Both the position numbers and the translations under genes were made by a program. Below, one piece after another: positions 1 to 9,806 of a stretch of 64,000 bases of DNA. Numbering within the stretch: position 1 is the first letter of the stretch; the number at the start of each line of letters is the position of its first letter. The DNA comes from Pseudomonas asgharzadehiana. GTDB lineage: Bacteria; Pseudomonadota; Gammaproteobacteria; Pseudomonadales; Pseudomonadaceae. The notes under the pieces are model-generated. The model had not been told where the DNA came from. It did not search any database and saw only the letters and a list, made by a program, of their open reading frames with translations. The stretch lies in NCBI RefSeq assembly GCF_019139815.1, contig NZ_CP077079.1, positions 682,001-746,000 on the forward strand, in the 5' to 3' direction.

Positions 1-1
1 G

Positions 2-814
<813 letters not shown>

Positions 815-840
815 CCCATTTCACCTTTGAAATATGGCCA

Positions 841-950
841 AAATGTGGGAGGGGGCTTGCCCCCCGGTAGCGGTGGTTCAGTTAAAGATACTCAGACTGA
901 CACACTGCAATCGGGGCAAGCCGAATCGTCGCACCGCCCCTCCCACATTT
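841..950. repeat. REP palindrome pair (GTGGGAGGGGGCTTGC type)
   Basis: The left arm AAATGTGGGAGGGGGCTTGC at 841-860 is mirrored by a right arm ending GCCCCTCCCACATTT at 936-950. About 65 bases lie between, and the right arm carries a short insertion (CGAATCGTCGCACC). This is an intergenic REP doublet between gltD and its terminator. The same family recurs at 2151, 23028, 31305, 33985 and 47574. Confidence 0.85.
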
Positions 951-995
951 GATTTGCGCAGGTTCAAGATATTGTCGTAAATCAACCCGATAGAC

Positions 996-1023
996 AAAAG
1001 GCACGGCTCACTCCGTGCCTTTT
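996..1023 (+). terminator. Rho-independent terminator after gltD
   Basis: The stem AAAAGGCACGG (996-1006) pairs with CCGTGCCTTTT (1013-1023) around a 6-base loop and ends in a T run. It lies between gltD and hemE. Confidence 0.8.
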
Positions 1024-1070
1024 GCGTCGCGCTCTGAGAAAATGCCCGCACTTTTTTTGCGGATGCCGAC

Positions 1071-2138
1071 ATGACTGCCCTCAAGAACGACCGTTTCCTT
1101 CGTGCCCTGCTCAAGCAGCCCGTAGACGTCACTCCGGTGTGGATGATGCGTCAAGCCGGTCGCTACCTGCCGGAATACCGCGCCAGTCGCGCCCACGCCG
1201 GCGACTTCATGAGCTTGTGCATGAACCCGGAATTCGCCTGCGAAGTCACCCTGCAGCCGCTGGACCGCTACCCACAACTGGACGCGGCCATCCTGTTCTC
1301 CGACATCCTCACCATCCCCGACGCCATGGGCCAGGGCCTGTATTTTGAAACCGGCGAAGGCCCGCGTTTCAAGAAGGTCGTCAGCACCCTGGCCGATATC
1401 GAAGCCCTGCCGATCCCCGATCCGCACAAAGACCTCGGCTACGTGATGGACGCCGTAAGCACCATCCGCCGCGAACTGAACGGCCGCGTGCCGCTGATCG
1501 GTTTCTCCGGCAGCCCATGGACCCTGGCCACCTACATGGTCGAAGGCGGCTCGTCGAAAGACTTCCGCAAAACCAAGGCCATGCTCTACGACAACCCGCA
1601 GGCCATGCACCTGCTGCTGGATAAGCTGGCGCAGTCGGTGACCTCCTACCTCAACGGCCAGATCATGGCCGGCGCGCAAGCGGTGCAGATTTTCGACACC
1701 TGGGGCGGCAACCTGTCGGCGGCGGCATACCAGGAATTCTCCCTGGCCTACATGCGCAAGATCGTCGGCGGCCTGATCCGCGAACACGAAGGCCGCAAAG
1801 TGCCGGTAATCATGTTCACCAAAGGCGGCGGCCTATGGTTGGAGAGCATTGCAGACGCCGGTGCCGATGCCCTGGGCCTGGACTGGACCTGCGACCTCGG
1901 CGAAGCCCGCCGTCGCGTCGGCAACCAGGTTGCGCTGCAAGGCAACATGGACCCGACGGTGCTGTACGCCAAGCCGGAAGCGATCCGCGCCGAAGTCGGC
2001 CGCATCCTGGCCAGCTATGGCAAGGGCAGCGGGCATGTGTTCAACCTGGGTCATGGCATCACGCCGGAAGTGAACCCGGAGCACGCGGGCGCGTTCCTGC
2101 AGGCGGTGCATGAACTGTCCGCGCAATACCACGAATAA
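1071..2138 (+). CDS. hemE: Uroporphyrinogen decarboxylase
   Basis: This 355-residue protein has the usual family length. It has the N-terminal signature [16 protein letters not shown], which holds the substrate-binding Arg and Tyr, and the second family signature around [17 protein letters not shown]. It decarboxylates the four acetate side chains of uroporphyrinogen III to give coproporphyrinogen III in cytosolic heme synthesis. The ATG at 1071 gives the canonical N-terminus [14 protein letters not shown]. It is transcribed alone, with a terminator-like palindrome just downstream at 2151-2181. Confidence 0.97.
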   Translation: MTALKNDRFLRALLKQPVDVTPVWMMRQAGRYLPEYRASRAHAGDFMSLCMNPEFACEVTLQPLDRYPQLDAAILFSDILTIPDAMGQGLYFETGEGPRFKKVVSTLADIEALPIPDPHKDLGYVMDAVSTIRRELNGRVPLIGFSGSPWTLATYMVEGGSSKDFRKTKAMLYDNPQAMHLLLDKLAQSVTSYLNGQIMAGAQAVQIFDTWGGNLSAAAYQEFSLAYMRKIVGGLIREHEGRKVPVIMFTKGGGLWLESIADAGADALGLDWTCDLGEARRRVGNQVALQGNMDPTVLYAKPEAIRAEVGRILASYGKGSGHVFNLGHGITPEVNPEHAGAFLQAVHELSAQYHE

Positions 2139-2150
2139 AACGCAAACCAA

Positions 2151-2181
2151 AATGTGGGAGGGGCACCGCCCCTCCCACATT
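2151..2181. terminator. Short REP-like hairpin, probable bidirectional terminator
   Basis: The perfect arms AATGTGGGAGGGGC (2151-2164) and GCCCCTCCCACATT (2168-2181) enclose a 3-base loop. It lies between the convergent hemE and MFS genes and uses a half-REP sequence as hairpin. Confidence 0.7.
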
Positions 2182-2196
2182 AATAGCCAGAAACCT

Positions 2197-3483
2197 TCAG
2201 ACATGCCCCAACGGCGGCAGCTTCGCCAACTTCAATGCCACCAGCAGCGCGCCGATCAACAACGCCACGATAAACGCGCCGATCCCGTTCCACCCGGCAA
2301 GGTGCCAGAAAAAACCGCCCGTGGTGCCCGCGACGCTGGAGCCGGCGTAATAGCTGAACAGGTACAGCGAGGACGCTTGCCCCTTGGCCTTGACCGCGCG
2401 GCGGCCGATCCAACTGCTGGCCACCGAGTGGGCGCCGAAGAAGCCGAAGGTGAAGACCAACATGCCCGGCACCACCAGCCACAATGGCGTGAAGAGGGTT
2501 AACGTCATTCCGCCGAGCATCAACACGATGGTGGCCCACAGCACGCGTCGGCGGCCGAGGCGGTCGGCCAGCGAGCCGATTTTCGCCGAGCTGTAGATAC
2601 CCGAGAGGTACACCAACGACAGCAGGCCGACCACCGCCTGGCTCAGGTCGTAGGGATCGGCCAGCAGGCGATAGCCGATGTAGTTGAACATCGTCACGAA
2701 GGCACCCATCAACAGGAAGGCTTCCAGAAACAACCATGGCAGGCCGGCGTCCTTGAAGTGCATGACAAAGCCGTCAACCAGGCTGCGCGGCTTGAGGCTG
2801 CTGGCGCGGAAGTTGCGCGATTCGGGGAGGATCTTCCAGAACACCGTGGCCGCAATCAGCGCCAGGGCGCCGATGATCAGCATCGCGGTGTGCCAGCTGA
2901 CGAAGTCGATCAATACGCCGATCATCAAGCGCCCGCTCATCCCGCCTATCGCATTGCCGCCGATGTAAAGGCCCATGGCCAGGCCAATGTGGTGTGGGTG
3001 GATCTCTTCGCTCAGGTAGGTCATGGCAACGGCGGCCAAGCCGCTCAACGATAGCCCGACCAGCGCACGCATCAGCAAGATCCCTTCCCAGGATGGCATC
3101 AGACCGCTGGCAATCGTGGCCAGCGCCGCGCAGAACAATGCAGCCACCATCACCGGTTTACGTCCCAGGGTGTCGGAAATCGGCCCGGTGATCAGTAGGC
3201 CCAGGGCAAGCATCGCGGTGGCGACCGACAGAATCAGACTGCTTTGCGCCGCATTGATGGAAAACTCGTGGGACAGCGCCGGCATCATCGGTTGCACGCA
3301 ATACAGCAGGGCAAACGTGGCGAAACCGCCGCAGAACAGCGCCAGCACCGTACGCATGAACATCGGCGTGCCTTTTTCGATGTAGGCGTCGCTCGGTTGA
3401 GCCACCCCTTCATCCAGGGCGGTGGGCGGTACTTCGTGAGCGAGTGGCGCGACAGCAGATTTCACAGGGGCCTCGTTGAGCAA
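2197..3483 (-). CDS. MFS transporter, YnfM family
   Basis: This is a 12-helix major facilitator protein. It shares with E. coli YnfM, as I recall that sequence, the pre-helix segment IEKGTPMFMRTVLALF, the loop GPISDTLGRKPVM, and the segments YLSEEIHPHHIG and FGFFGAHSVASSWIG. YnfM relatives are drug/amino-acid-type exporters of the inner membrane; the substrate here is unknown. The frame is open up to an ATG at 3591, but that would overlap the start of the divergent regulator. I favour a TTG start at 3483, giving 428 residues and an N-terminal tail similar in length to E. coli's. No good Shine-Dalgarno supports this, so the start is uncertain. The LysR gene next door probably controls it. Confidence 0.85.
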   Translation of the reverse strand: MLNEAPVKSAVAPLAHEVPPTALDEGVAQPSDAYIEKGTPMFMRTVLALFCGGFATFALLYCVQPMMPALSHEFSINAAQSSLILSVATAMLALGLLITGPISDTLGRKPVMVAALFCAALATIASGLMPSWEGILLMRALVGLSLSGLAAVAMTYLSEEIHPHHIGLAMGLYIGGNAIGGMSGRLMIGVLIDFVSWHTAMLIIGALALIAATVFWKILPESRNFRASSLKPRSLVDGFVMHFKDAGLPWLFLEAFLLMGAFVTMFNYIGYRLLADPYDLSQAVVGLLSLVYLSGIYSSAKIGSLADRLGRRRVLWATIVLMLGGMTLTLFTPLWLVVPGMLVFTFGFFGAHSVASSWIGRRAVKAKGQASSLYLFSYYAGSSVAGTTGGFFWHLAGWNGIGAFIVALLIGALLVALKLAKLPPLGHV

Positions 3484-3589
3484 TGGTCTGCCAGGGCAGG
3501 CAATGCAAAAAAGAATATAGCTGGCTAATGATTCTTTCCAATATATTGTTCGACCTGTTTGATAGCTTTTACGACCTAATGAGGTGGGC
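3484..3589. promoter_or_regulatory. Divergent promoter region between MFS gene and LysR regulator
   Basis: This 106-base AT-rich gap must hold both promoters. It contains the inverted repeat TAGC-TG-GCTA at 3518-3527, a possible LysR-type site because such operators usually sit between regulator and target. GAGGTG at 3581-3586 is the ribosome binding site that fixes the regulator start at 3590. Confidence 0.45.
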
Positions 3590-4483
3590 ATGGAATTGCG
3601 TCATCTGCGGTACTTCATCGCCGTCGCCGAAGAGCTGCACTTTGGTCGAGCGGCGCAGGTGCTGGGCATCTCGCAACCGCCGCTGAGCCAGCAGATCCAG
3701 GCGCTGGAGCAGGAGGTGGGCGCACGGTTATTCGAGCGTACCAATCGTCGGGTCGAGCTGAGCGAGGCGGGGCGGCTGTTCCTGCACGAAGCGCGATTAG
3801 TGCTGGCGCAGGTGGACAAGGCGGCTGACGTGGCCCGGCGTGCGCAATTGGGCGAACTGGGGGAATTGAAGATCGGCTTCACGTCGTCGGCGCCGTTCAA
3901 TTCCAGCATTCCCCAGGCGATCTTTGCGTTTCGCCAGGCCTTCCCGGCGGTACACCTGAACTTGCAGGAAATGAGCAGCACCGAAGTGGCCGAGTCGCTG
4001 CTGGATGAGTCGATCCAGGTGGGGCTGATGCGGCCGTTGCCGTTGGCGGACTCGTTGAGTGTTGTCGAGCTGATGCGTGAGCCGCTGGTCGCGGTATTGA
4101 ACGCAGGCCACCCATTGGCGCAAGGCAGCGAGCGTGGCTTGCATCTGACGCAACTGGCTGACGAGCCATTTGTGTTTTTCCCACGCAGTTACGGTAGTGG
4201 CTTGTATGCCCAACTGCTCAGCCTGTGCCGCGACGCCGGCTTCAGCCCACACGTCGCCCAGGAAGCGGGAGAGGCGATGACCATCATCGGCCTGGTGGCC
4301 GCAGGGCTGGGAGTTTCGGTGTTGCCGGCGTCTTACCAGCGCATTCGCATTGATGGTGTGGTGTATCGCACCTTGCTCGACCCGGAGGCGGTGACGTCGG
4401 TGTGGCTGGTGCAGCGCAAGGGTGCGCAGACGCCCATGGCTGCGGCGTTTGTGGAGCTGCTGACGCGTAAGGCGCTGGTGTAG
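3590..4483 (+). CDS. LysR-family transcriptional regulator, probable regulator of the adjacent MFS gene
   Basis: This 297-residue protein starts with the LysR winged helix-turn-helix (MELRHLRYFIAVAEELHFGR, then ISQPPLSQQIQALE). It continues as a two-lobe effector-binding domain, with ELKIGFTSSAPFN opening lobe one and GLGVSVLPASYQ near the end. I chose the ATG at 3590 over the in-frame GTG at 3584 because GAGGTG sits at ideal spacing. The divergent LysR/MFS arrangement matches E. coli ynfL-ynfM, which suggests local control of the exporter. The inducer is unknown. Confidence 0.9.
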   Translation: MELRHLRYFIAVAEELHFGRAAQVLGISQPPLSQQIQALEQEVGARLFERTNRRVELSEAGRLFLHEARLVLAQVDKAADVARRAQLGELGELKIGFTSSAPFNSSIPQAIFAFRQAFPAVHLNLQEMSSTEVAESLLDESIQVGLMRPLPLADSLSVVELMREPLVAVLNAGHPLAQGSERGLHLTQLADEPFVFFPRSYGSGLYAQLLSLCRDAGFSPHVAQEAGEAMTIIGLVAAGLGVSVLPASYQRIRIDGVVYRTLLDPEAVTSVWLVQRKGAQTPMAAAFVELLTRKALV

Positions 4484-4496
4484 GCACTGGCAGGGA

Positions 4497-4520
4497 AGAG
4501 GGCGCCGAAAGGCGCCCTTT
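4497..4520. terminator. Hairpin terminator between convergent genes
   Basis: The stem GAGGGCGCC / GGCGCCCTTT with a short loop lies between the LysR gene and the end of the minus-strand operon. It can serve both directions. Confidence 0.7.
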
Positions 4521-4550
4521 GTCGTTGCTGAAGAACAGAGCGCGTCGGTT

Positions 4551-4994
4551 CTACTTGGAGGTACCCGTCTGCTCGAACAACTGTGCCGCCGAGCCCGATT
4601 CATTCACGCCACCGTTGCGCAAGCCCGCCATGATGTCGCTGTCCAGGTTGTTCACCCAGCGGTTGTAGTTGCGGTGGATCTTGCCGTCCTTGTAGCCCAG
4701 CGCGCGGCTGTCGCGGTAGGTGATGGCGTAGCTGTTACGGGTGTAGCGGATGTCGATGGCTGCGTAATACTGGTTGCGCACGGTGATCTCGGCCTGCACC
4801 AGTTGCGGGCTCAGGCGTTGTACGGTCCATTCGCGTTTTTGCAGGGCGTTGACGATGACCTGCTTCATTTTTTCTTCGCTGACCTGGGTGTCGGCCTGCA
4901 GGTCGTGCTGGGTGTTGAGCACCGGTTTGCTGGTGCAGCCGGCAGTGGTCAGCAGGGCCAGGGTGATCAGGGTGGCGCGTAGCAAGGAAGACAT
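4551..4994 (-). CDS. Small lipoprotein of unknown function at the end of the APE operon
   Basis: This 147-residue protein has a lipoprotein signal peptide (LALLTTAGC, lipidated Cys at residue 20) and a mature part I cannot assign to a named family. It lies 26 bases after the last ketosynthase and is co-directional, so it may be the last gene of the aryl polyene operon. It could equally be an older core gene that predates insertion of the cluster beside hemE. The region 4995-5020 shows no terminator, which favours co-transcription. Confidence 0.75.
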   Translation of the reverse strand: MSSLLRATLITLALLTTAGCTSKPVLNTQHDLQADTQVSEEKMKQVIVNALQKREWTVQRLSPQLVQAEITVRNQYYAAIDIRYTRNSYAITYRDSRALGYKDGKIHRNYNRWVNNLDSDIMAGLRNGGVNESGSAAQLFEQTGTSK

Positions 4995-5020
4995 TCCGTA
5001 TTCTCCAATCGATTAAAAAG

Positions 5021-6247
5021 TCAGGACCAGCGGCGGAAGATCAGCGACGTGTTCACGCCGCCAAAGGCAAAGTTATTGTTCATCACGTAGTCGTGATGCA
5101 TCTCGCGAAACTCACCTTGCAGGTAATCCAGCTCGCCGCATTGCGGGTCGACGGAGTCCAGGTTGAAGGTGTGCACGTACTGGTTGCTGTTCATCATCTC
5201 GATGCTGAACCACGACTCCAACGCCCCGCACGCCCCGAGGGTGTGGCCGAAGAAGCTTTTCTGCGAGCTGATGGGCATGCGCGGGCCGAACAGGCTGCTG
5301 GTGGCCTGGGTTTCGGCGATGTCGCCTTGATCGGTGGCGGTGCCGTGGCCGTTGACGTAGCCGATGGCGGACGGTGCCAGCCCGGCGTCTTCCAGGGCCA
5401 GCTCCATGGCGCGGCGCATGGTCTTCTGTTCCGGGCGAGTGGTGTGCTGGCCGTCGGCGTTGCTGCCGAAGCCGACGATCTCTGCGTGGATATGCGCACC
5501 GCGCGCCAGGGCGTGCTCCAACTCTTCAAGCACCAGCATGCCGCCGCCTTCGCCGATCACCAGGCCGTCGCGGCCGCTGTCGTATGGGCGTGGGCTGGTT
5601 TGCGGCGCGTCGTTTTTCAGGCTGGTGGCGTAAAGCGCGTCGAACACCATGGCTTCGGTGGGGCATAGCTCTTCGGCGCCGCCGGCGAGCATCAACGGCA
5701 GGCGGCCGAACTTGATCGCCTCGTAGGCATAGCCGATGCCCTGGCTGCCGCTGGTGCAGGCGCTGGAGGTGGGGATCAGGCGCCCGGTCAGGCCAAAAAA
5801 GATGCTGATATTCGCCGCGGTGGTGTGCGGCATCATGCGCACATAGGAGTTGGCGTTGAGCCCCTCGGCCACGGAGTTCAGCAGCATGTTGCCGAAGGCC
5901 TTGATCTCGTCGGTGCTGCCGGTGGACGAGCCGCAGGCCACACCCATGCGCCCGTCCTTGATCGACTCGTCACCGAGCAGGCCGGCGTCCTGCAGCGCCT
6001 GCTCCGCCGCCCACACCGCCAGGCGCGAGACGCGGCCCATGCTGCGCAATTGCTTGCGCGTCCAATGCGCCGGCACCACGAAATCATCAATCGGCCCGGC
6101 CAGGCGCGTGTTCAGTTCGGTGAACCGATCCCACTCGTCCATGCGCCGGATGCCGCTGCGGTTGGCGCGGAAGTTGGCCGAGATGGTGGCCCAGTCACCG
6201 CCCAGGGAGGTCATGCCGGCCATGCCGGTGACGACGACGCGTTTCAT
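5021..6247 (-). CDS. apeR: Aryl polyene beta-ketoacyl-ACP synthase (ApeR-like)
   Basis: This FabF/KAS II-type condensing enzyme of 408 residues has a complete Cys-His-His triad: SSACTSGSQG, NGHGTATDQGD and FFGHTLGACGALE. In APE pathways the ketosynthases extend an aryl-primed ACP chain with malonyl-ACP units. The ATG at 6247 gives the standard start MKRVVVTGMAG and a TGATG junction with the upstream reductase; a GTG at 6253 is also possible. Symbols here follow the E. coli/Xenorhabdus gene order O-P-Q-R, which this locus repeats exactly. Confidence 0.88.
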   Translation of the reverse strand: MKRVVVTGMAGMTSLGGDWATISANFRANRSGIRRMDEWDRFTELNTRLAGPIDDFVVPAHWTRKQLRSMGRVSRLAVWAAEQALQDAGLLGDESIKDGRMGVACGSSTGSTDEIKAFGNMLLNSVAEGLNANSYVRMMPHTTAANISIFFGLTGRLIPTSSACTSGSQGIGYAYEAIKFGRLPLMLAGGAEELCPTEAMVFDALYATSLKNDAPQTSPRPYDSGRDGLVIGEGGGMLVLEELEHALARGAHIHAEIVGFGSNADGQHTTRPEQKTMRRAMELALEDAGLAPSAIGYVNGHGTATDQGDIAETQATSSLFGPRMPISSQKSFFGHTLGACGALESWFSIEMMNSNQYVHTFNLDSVDPQCGELDYLQGEFREMHHDYVMNNNFAFGGVNTSLIFRRWS

Positions 6248-6975
6248 CAGCACAGGCCCCCATTCACGGCCAATACCTGGCGAGTGATATAGCCGGCTTC
6301 GGCCGACATCAGGAAATTCACCGCACCGGCGACTTCTTCCGGGGTGCCCATGCGCTGCGCCGGGATCATCTTCATCAGTTCTTCCACCGGTACGTTTTCA
6401 TCCAGCATGGCGGTATCGATCAAGCCCGGTGCCACGCAGTTGACGGTGATCTTGCGCTTGCCCAGTTCGATGGCCAAGGCCTTGGCGGCGCCGATCAGGC
6501 CGGCCTTGGAGGCACTGTAGTTAACCTGGCCACGGTTACCGATCAGCCCCGAGACCGACGTAATACACACGATACGCCCGGCGGCGCGGCGCCGGATCAT
6601 CGGCATCATCACCGGGTGCAGCACGTTGTAGAAGCCGTCCAGGTTGGTGCGCATCACGACGTCCCAATCGTCTTCGGACAAGGCCGGGAACGCGCCGTCG
6701 CGGGTCAGGCCGGCGTTGAGCACCACGCCATAGTAGGCGCCGTGTTGCTCCACATCGGCTTCAAGGATTGCCTTGCAGGCCGTACGGTCCGCTACGTCGA
6801 ATTGCAGCACCCGCGCCCGGCGTCCCAGGGCCTCGATTTCGACCTGTACTGCGTCGGCTTCGGCACGGCCGCTGCGGCAATGCAGCACGATGTCATGCCC
6901 GGCCTGGGCCAGGCGCAGGGCGATGGCGCGGCCGATGCCACGGCTGGAGCCGGTGACCAGTACGGATTCAGTCAT
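6247..6975 (-). CDS. apeQ: Aryl polyene 3-ketoacyl-ACP reductase (ApeQ-like, FabG family)
   Basis: This 242-residue short-chain dehydrogenase has the cofactor motif VTGSSRGIGRAIA, the NAG-type motif LNAGLTRDG, a catalytic Ser (SVSGLIGNRG) and the YSASKAG Tyr-Lys pair. It reduces the 3-keto group after each condensation with NADPH. Dehydration then leaves a double bond without enoyl reduction, which is how the conjugated polyene is built. No enoyl reductase is present in the cluster, consistent with that. It overlaps apeP by 4 bases (ATGA). Confidence 0.92.
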   Translation of the reverse strand: MTESVLVTGSSRGIGRAIALRLAQAGHDIVLHCRSGRAEADAVQVEIEALGRRARVLQFDVADRTACKAILEADVEQHGAYYGVVLNAGLTRDGAFPALSEDDWDVVMRTNLDGFYNVLHPVMMPMIRRRAAGRIVCITSVSGLIGNRGQVNYSASKAGLIGAAKALAIELGKRKITVNCVAPGLIDTAMLDENVPVEELMKMIPAQRMGTPEEVAGAVNFLMSAEAGYITRQVLAVNGGLC

Positions 6976-7433
6976 GGCGTTTCGTCCTTCGATTCAGCTA
7001 AATAGTTGGCCGCCTGGGGCGGTCGAAATACGTTCAAACGGGCGCTGGCCTGGATGCCGATTCCGGTAAGGTGGCATTCGAACACACCCATGCCGTTGTC
7101 GTCTTCCAGGGAGCGCAAACCGTGGATGGTCAACTCGGCGCCGGCAGGGAAGTGCGCCACGTTGCATTCAAACTTACGTGTGCCCAGCAGGAACCCCAGT
7201 TCCACCGCTTCGCCCTTTTGACGTGCGTGGCAACCGGCGTAGGCGGCGACACTTTGCGCCATCAACTCAACGCCGACCCACGCCGGCAGGCTGCCGTCGG
7301 CCTGGTTGAACAGGCCGCCAGGCTTGACGGTGGTGCGGGTGTGGATCTGCTCGTCATCGAACGACAGCACGTGGTCGATCAGAATCATGTCGCCGGCGTG
7401 AGGCAGCAGTTCGGCGAGTGGCCAGTGGGTCAT
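6972..7433 (-). CDS. apeP: Aryl polyene 3-hydroxyacyl-ACP dehydratase (ApeP-like hotdog protein)
   Basis: This 153-residue single-hotdog protein starts MTHWPLAELLPHAGDMILID, where PHA-x-M resembles the catalytic-His segment of FabZ-type dehydratases. ApeP works with ApeI, supplied here by the fused ligase-dehydratase at 17680-19350, to dehydrate the growing aryl polyene. The frame stays open far upstream, but the ATG at 7433 gives the domain start and a 4-base overlap with apeO. Confidence 0.88.
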   Translation of the reverse strand: MTHWPLAELLPHAGDMILIDHVLSFDDEQIHTRTTVKPGGLFNQADGSLPAWVGVELMAQSVAAYAGCHARQKGEAVELGFLLGTRKFECNVAHFPAGAELTIHGLRSLEDDNGMGVFECHLTGIGIQASARLNVFRPPQAANYLAESKDETP

Positions 7434-8596
7434 GGGGCCTCTCCGATAATCAGGCTGATGTTGTTGCCGCCGAAGGCAAATGAATTGCTCATCAGGCAAG
7501 GTTTTTCCAGGGTGTCGCCGCGGCGCGCCCATTGCAAGGCAGGCAGCGCGGGGTCGGGCTGGCCGTCCCACACGTGGGGCGGCACGCGGCCGTGGGCCAG
7601 ACTCAGCCAGCAGAAGGCAGCTTCCAATGCGCCGGCCGCGCCCAGGGTATGGCCGCTCATGGGTTTGGTCGATGAGCAGGCGACGCCATCGGGGAAGAGG
7701 CTGGCGACGGCCAGGCTTTCCATCGCGTCGTTGTGCTGGGTGGCGGTGCCATGCAGGTTCAGGTAGCCGATCTGCTCGGGCACAAGCCCTGCACTGGCCA
7801 GGGCCTTGCGCATTGCCTGCAATGCGCCTTTGCCGGTGGGCTCGGGCGCGGAAATATGGTGGGCGTCGCAGCTGGCGCCGCCGCCGAGCAGAGCGATGGG
7901 GCCCGGTGCCCGGGTCATCAGAAACAGCACCGCCGCTTCGCCGATATTGATGCCATCGCGGTTCGCCGAAAACGGGTTGCAACGTTCACTCGACACCGCT
8001 TCCAGCGCACTGAAGCCATTGAGGGTCAGCTTGCACAGGCTGTCCACGCCGCCGCAGATCACCGCATCGCATACGCCAAGGTCGAGCAGGCGTTGGGCAC
8101 TCAGCAGCGCGCGGGCGCTGGAGGTGCAAGCGGTGGAAATCACATAGGCCGGGCCGCTCAATTGCAGCCAGTCGGCGAGGAAGTTCGCCGGCGCGCTGAG
8201 TTCCTGTTGCTGATAGTCGTAGTCGCCGGGGAATTGCCGATCGCGCAGGTACTCGGCGATGCCACGGCTGGCTTCGTCGATGCCCGAGGTGCTGGTGCCC
8301 AGCACGATGCCGACCCGCGAGGCGCCGTAGGTGTGGATCGCCTGGCGAATCGGCTGTTCGACCTGCAACGCCGCCTCCAGCAGCAACTGGTTATTGCGGC
8401 TGCTCTGTTGGCCGAGCTCCAGCGGGATGGCCGCCAACTCGCCCTGCACGCCCGCCACTGGCAACACGCGTTCCGGCACCCAGCCACTTTCGGCGCGCAT
8501 GCCGGAGCAATCGCCGGCAAACAGGCTGCGGCTCACTTCGGCCTGGCCCCGGCCGAGGGCGCAAATCACCCCAAGGGCATTCAGGTAAGCGCTCAT
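7430..8596 (-). CDS. apeO: Aryl polyene beta-ketoacyl-ACP synthase (ApeO-like)
   Basis: This 388-residue condensing enzyme has an active-site Cys in STACTSSARAL and His residues in NLHGTATQHND and MSGHTLGAAGALE. In characterised APE systems ApeO pairs with the non-catalytic ApeC as a KS/chain-length-factor heterodimer. A Cys-less ApeC-like gene is present at 21188-21907. I chose the start MSAYLNALGVICALG at 8596, which gives an ATGA overlap with the upstream lipoprotein, over longer frames. Confidence 0.9.
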   Translation of the reverse strand: MSAYLNALGVICALGRGQAEVSRSLFAGDCSGMRAESGWVPERVLPVAGVQGELAAIPLELGQQSSRNNQLLLEAALQVEQPIRQAIHTYGASRVGIVLGTSTSGIDEASRGIAEYLRDRQFPGDYDYQQQELSAPANFLADWLQLSGPAYVISTACTSSARALLSAQRLLDLGVCDAVICGGVDSLCKLTLNGFSALEAVSSERCNPFSANRDGINIGEAAVLFLMTRAPGPIALLGGGASCDAHHISAPEPTGKGALQAMRKALASAGLVPEQIGYLNLHGTATQHNDAMESLAVASLFPDGVACSSTKPMSGHTLGAAGALEAAFCWLSLAHGRVPPHVWDGQPDPALPALQWARRGDTLEKPCLMSNSFAFGGNNISLIIGEAP

Positions 8597-9075
8597 CGCG
8601 CGGCACCCAGCGGTGTGATGCGGTAGCTCAACGGCTGGCCGGTCATGTTCACGCTGAACACTTCGGACGACTGATACACGATCTGCCAATGGCCCGGCAG
8701 CGTACGCGTGAGGTCCATCGCCTGGGCGTCGGGGTAGAGCGCGCGCAGGTCATCCGCCGAGGTCAGGGCAAACAGCAGCGCGGCAAACAATTCGCGCGCC
8801 TGGGGGTTGGGCGGCAGCAGGCCGTCGGCCTGCCACTGCCCATTGAGCAGTTTTTGCCGGGCCTGGGGGATGCCCAGCGGGTCCATCATTGACCAGCGGA
8901 TCGCGCCGTCCTCACGTTGGATCACCAGCAGCCAGTCTTGGCTCTGGCCCTCGGCCAGGCGCTGCACATGCAGTTGCATCGGCAGCGCCAAGGCCGGGGT
9001 TTTTTCCGGCAACGGCGGTTGGCCGGCGCAGGCGCTCAGCAGCAACAGGCAAGCGATCAGCAGGCTGCGCATCAT
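8593..9075 (-). CDS. APE-cluster lipoprotein (DUF3261-like)
   Basis: This protein of about 160 residues has a strong lipoprotein signal (LLIACLLLLSACAG, Cys near residue 16) and a small globular domain. By position, between the methyltransferase and apeO, it matches the lipoprotein encoded in other APE clusters (ApeN by my recollection of the nomenclature). It probably receives or anchors the product at the outer membrane together with the LolA-like and MMPL proteins. The ATG at 9075 overlaps the methyltransferase stop (ATGA); an ATG at 9072 is also possible. Confidence 0.75.
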   Translation of the reverse strand: MMRSLLIACLLLLSACAGQPPLPEKTPALALPMQLHVQRLAEGQSQDWLLVIQREDGAIRWSMMDPLGIPQARQKLLNGQWQADGLLPPNPQARELFAALLFALTSADDLRALYPDAQAMDLTRTLPGHWQIVYQSSEVFSVNMTGQPLSYRITPLGAAR

Positions 9076-9806
9076 GGCGTGGCGCTCGCCAGGGGTTTGC
9101 GTGCCACGCAGTTGACCAGGGTTTCTTCCCGCTGGCCCACCGGCGGCGGGTTACGCAGGCCCCAGCGCTCCAGCAGGCCGAAATCGGTGGAGCGGCTCCA
9201 CCACAAATACGGGTACGAGACGTTCTGCGGGCCAAATTCAAAGCCCTGCTCGCGAAGCATCCCCAAGTACTCTTCGGCGCTTTTCTGCATATGCATGGGG
9301 TGGCGGAACAGCCAGCGGATCACCCAGGTGTCGATATAGGCCTCGGTGGATTCGGCGAACAGCAGATAGCCGCCCGGCTTGAGTACCCGATAAAACTCTT
9401 GCAGGGCGCGATGCTGTTCAACCAGATGATGGAAAGTCTGGTGGCAGAACAGGATGTCGACGCTGGCATCCGGCACGTTGAGCGTCGCGCAATCGCTGCC
9501 GATCAGCTCCACTTCCAGGCCCTGGCGTGCGGCTTCGGCCTTGCTCAGTGCCAGGCTGTGAGGGTCGGCATCCAGGCCGATCAGGCGCTGGGGGGCGAAC
9601 ACCTGCTGCAAATACTGAAACGACTTGCCCTGGCCGCAACCGGCGTCCAACAGCACCGGCGCTGCCGGCAGCGGCTCGGTGAACAAGCTGCGCAGGTCAT
9701 TGATCGCCACGCGCAGCACATGGTGCTGCCAGGTGTGGCTGCGCAGGAACCAGAAGCCGAATCGGGTTTCTTCGACGTAGTTTTTACTCAAATATTGAGC
9801 GCTCAT
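9072..9806 (-). CDS. SAM-dependent class I methyltransferase of the APE cluster
   Basis: This 244-residue protein has SAM motif I (VLLDAGCGQGKSF), an acidic strand-2 end (LIGLDADPHS) and a motif-II-like LNVPDASVDILFCHQTFHHL. C-terminal homology is typical of small-molecule methyltransferases. Aryl polyenes commonly carry a ring or phenol methyl group, so ring C- or O-methylation is a reasonable inference. It overlaps its neighbours by 4 bases on both sides. Confidence 0.85.
   Translation of the reverse strand: MSAQYLSKNYVEETRFGFWFLRSHTWQHHVLRVAINDLRSLFTEPLPAAPVLLDAGCGQGKSFQYLQQVFAPQRLIGLDADPHSLALSKAEAARQGLEVELIGSDCATLNVPDASVDILFCHQTFHHLVEQHRALQEFYRVLKPGGYLLFAESTEAYIDTWVIRWLFRHPMHMQKSAEEYLGMLREQGFEFGPQNVSYPYLWWSRSTDFGLLERWGLRNPPPVGQREETLVNCVARKPLASATP

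Noticed and set aside
841..950. CRISPR-like repeats among the recurring GTGGGAGG sequences
   Set aside because: They are isolated palindromic pairs far apart, without regular spacers or cas genes; they are REP elements.
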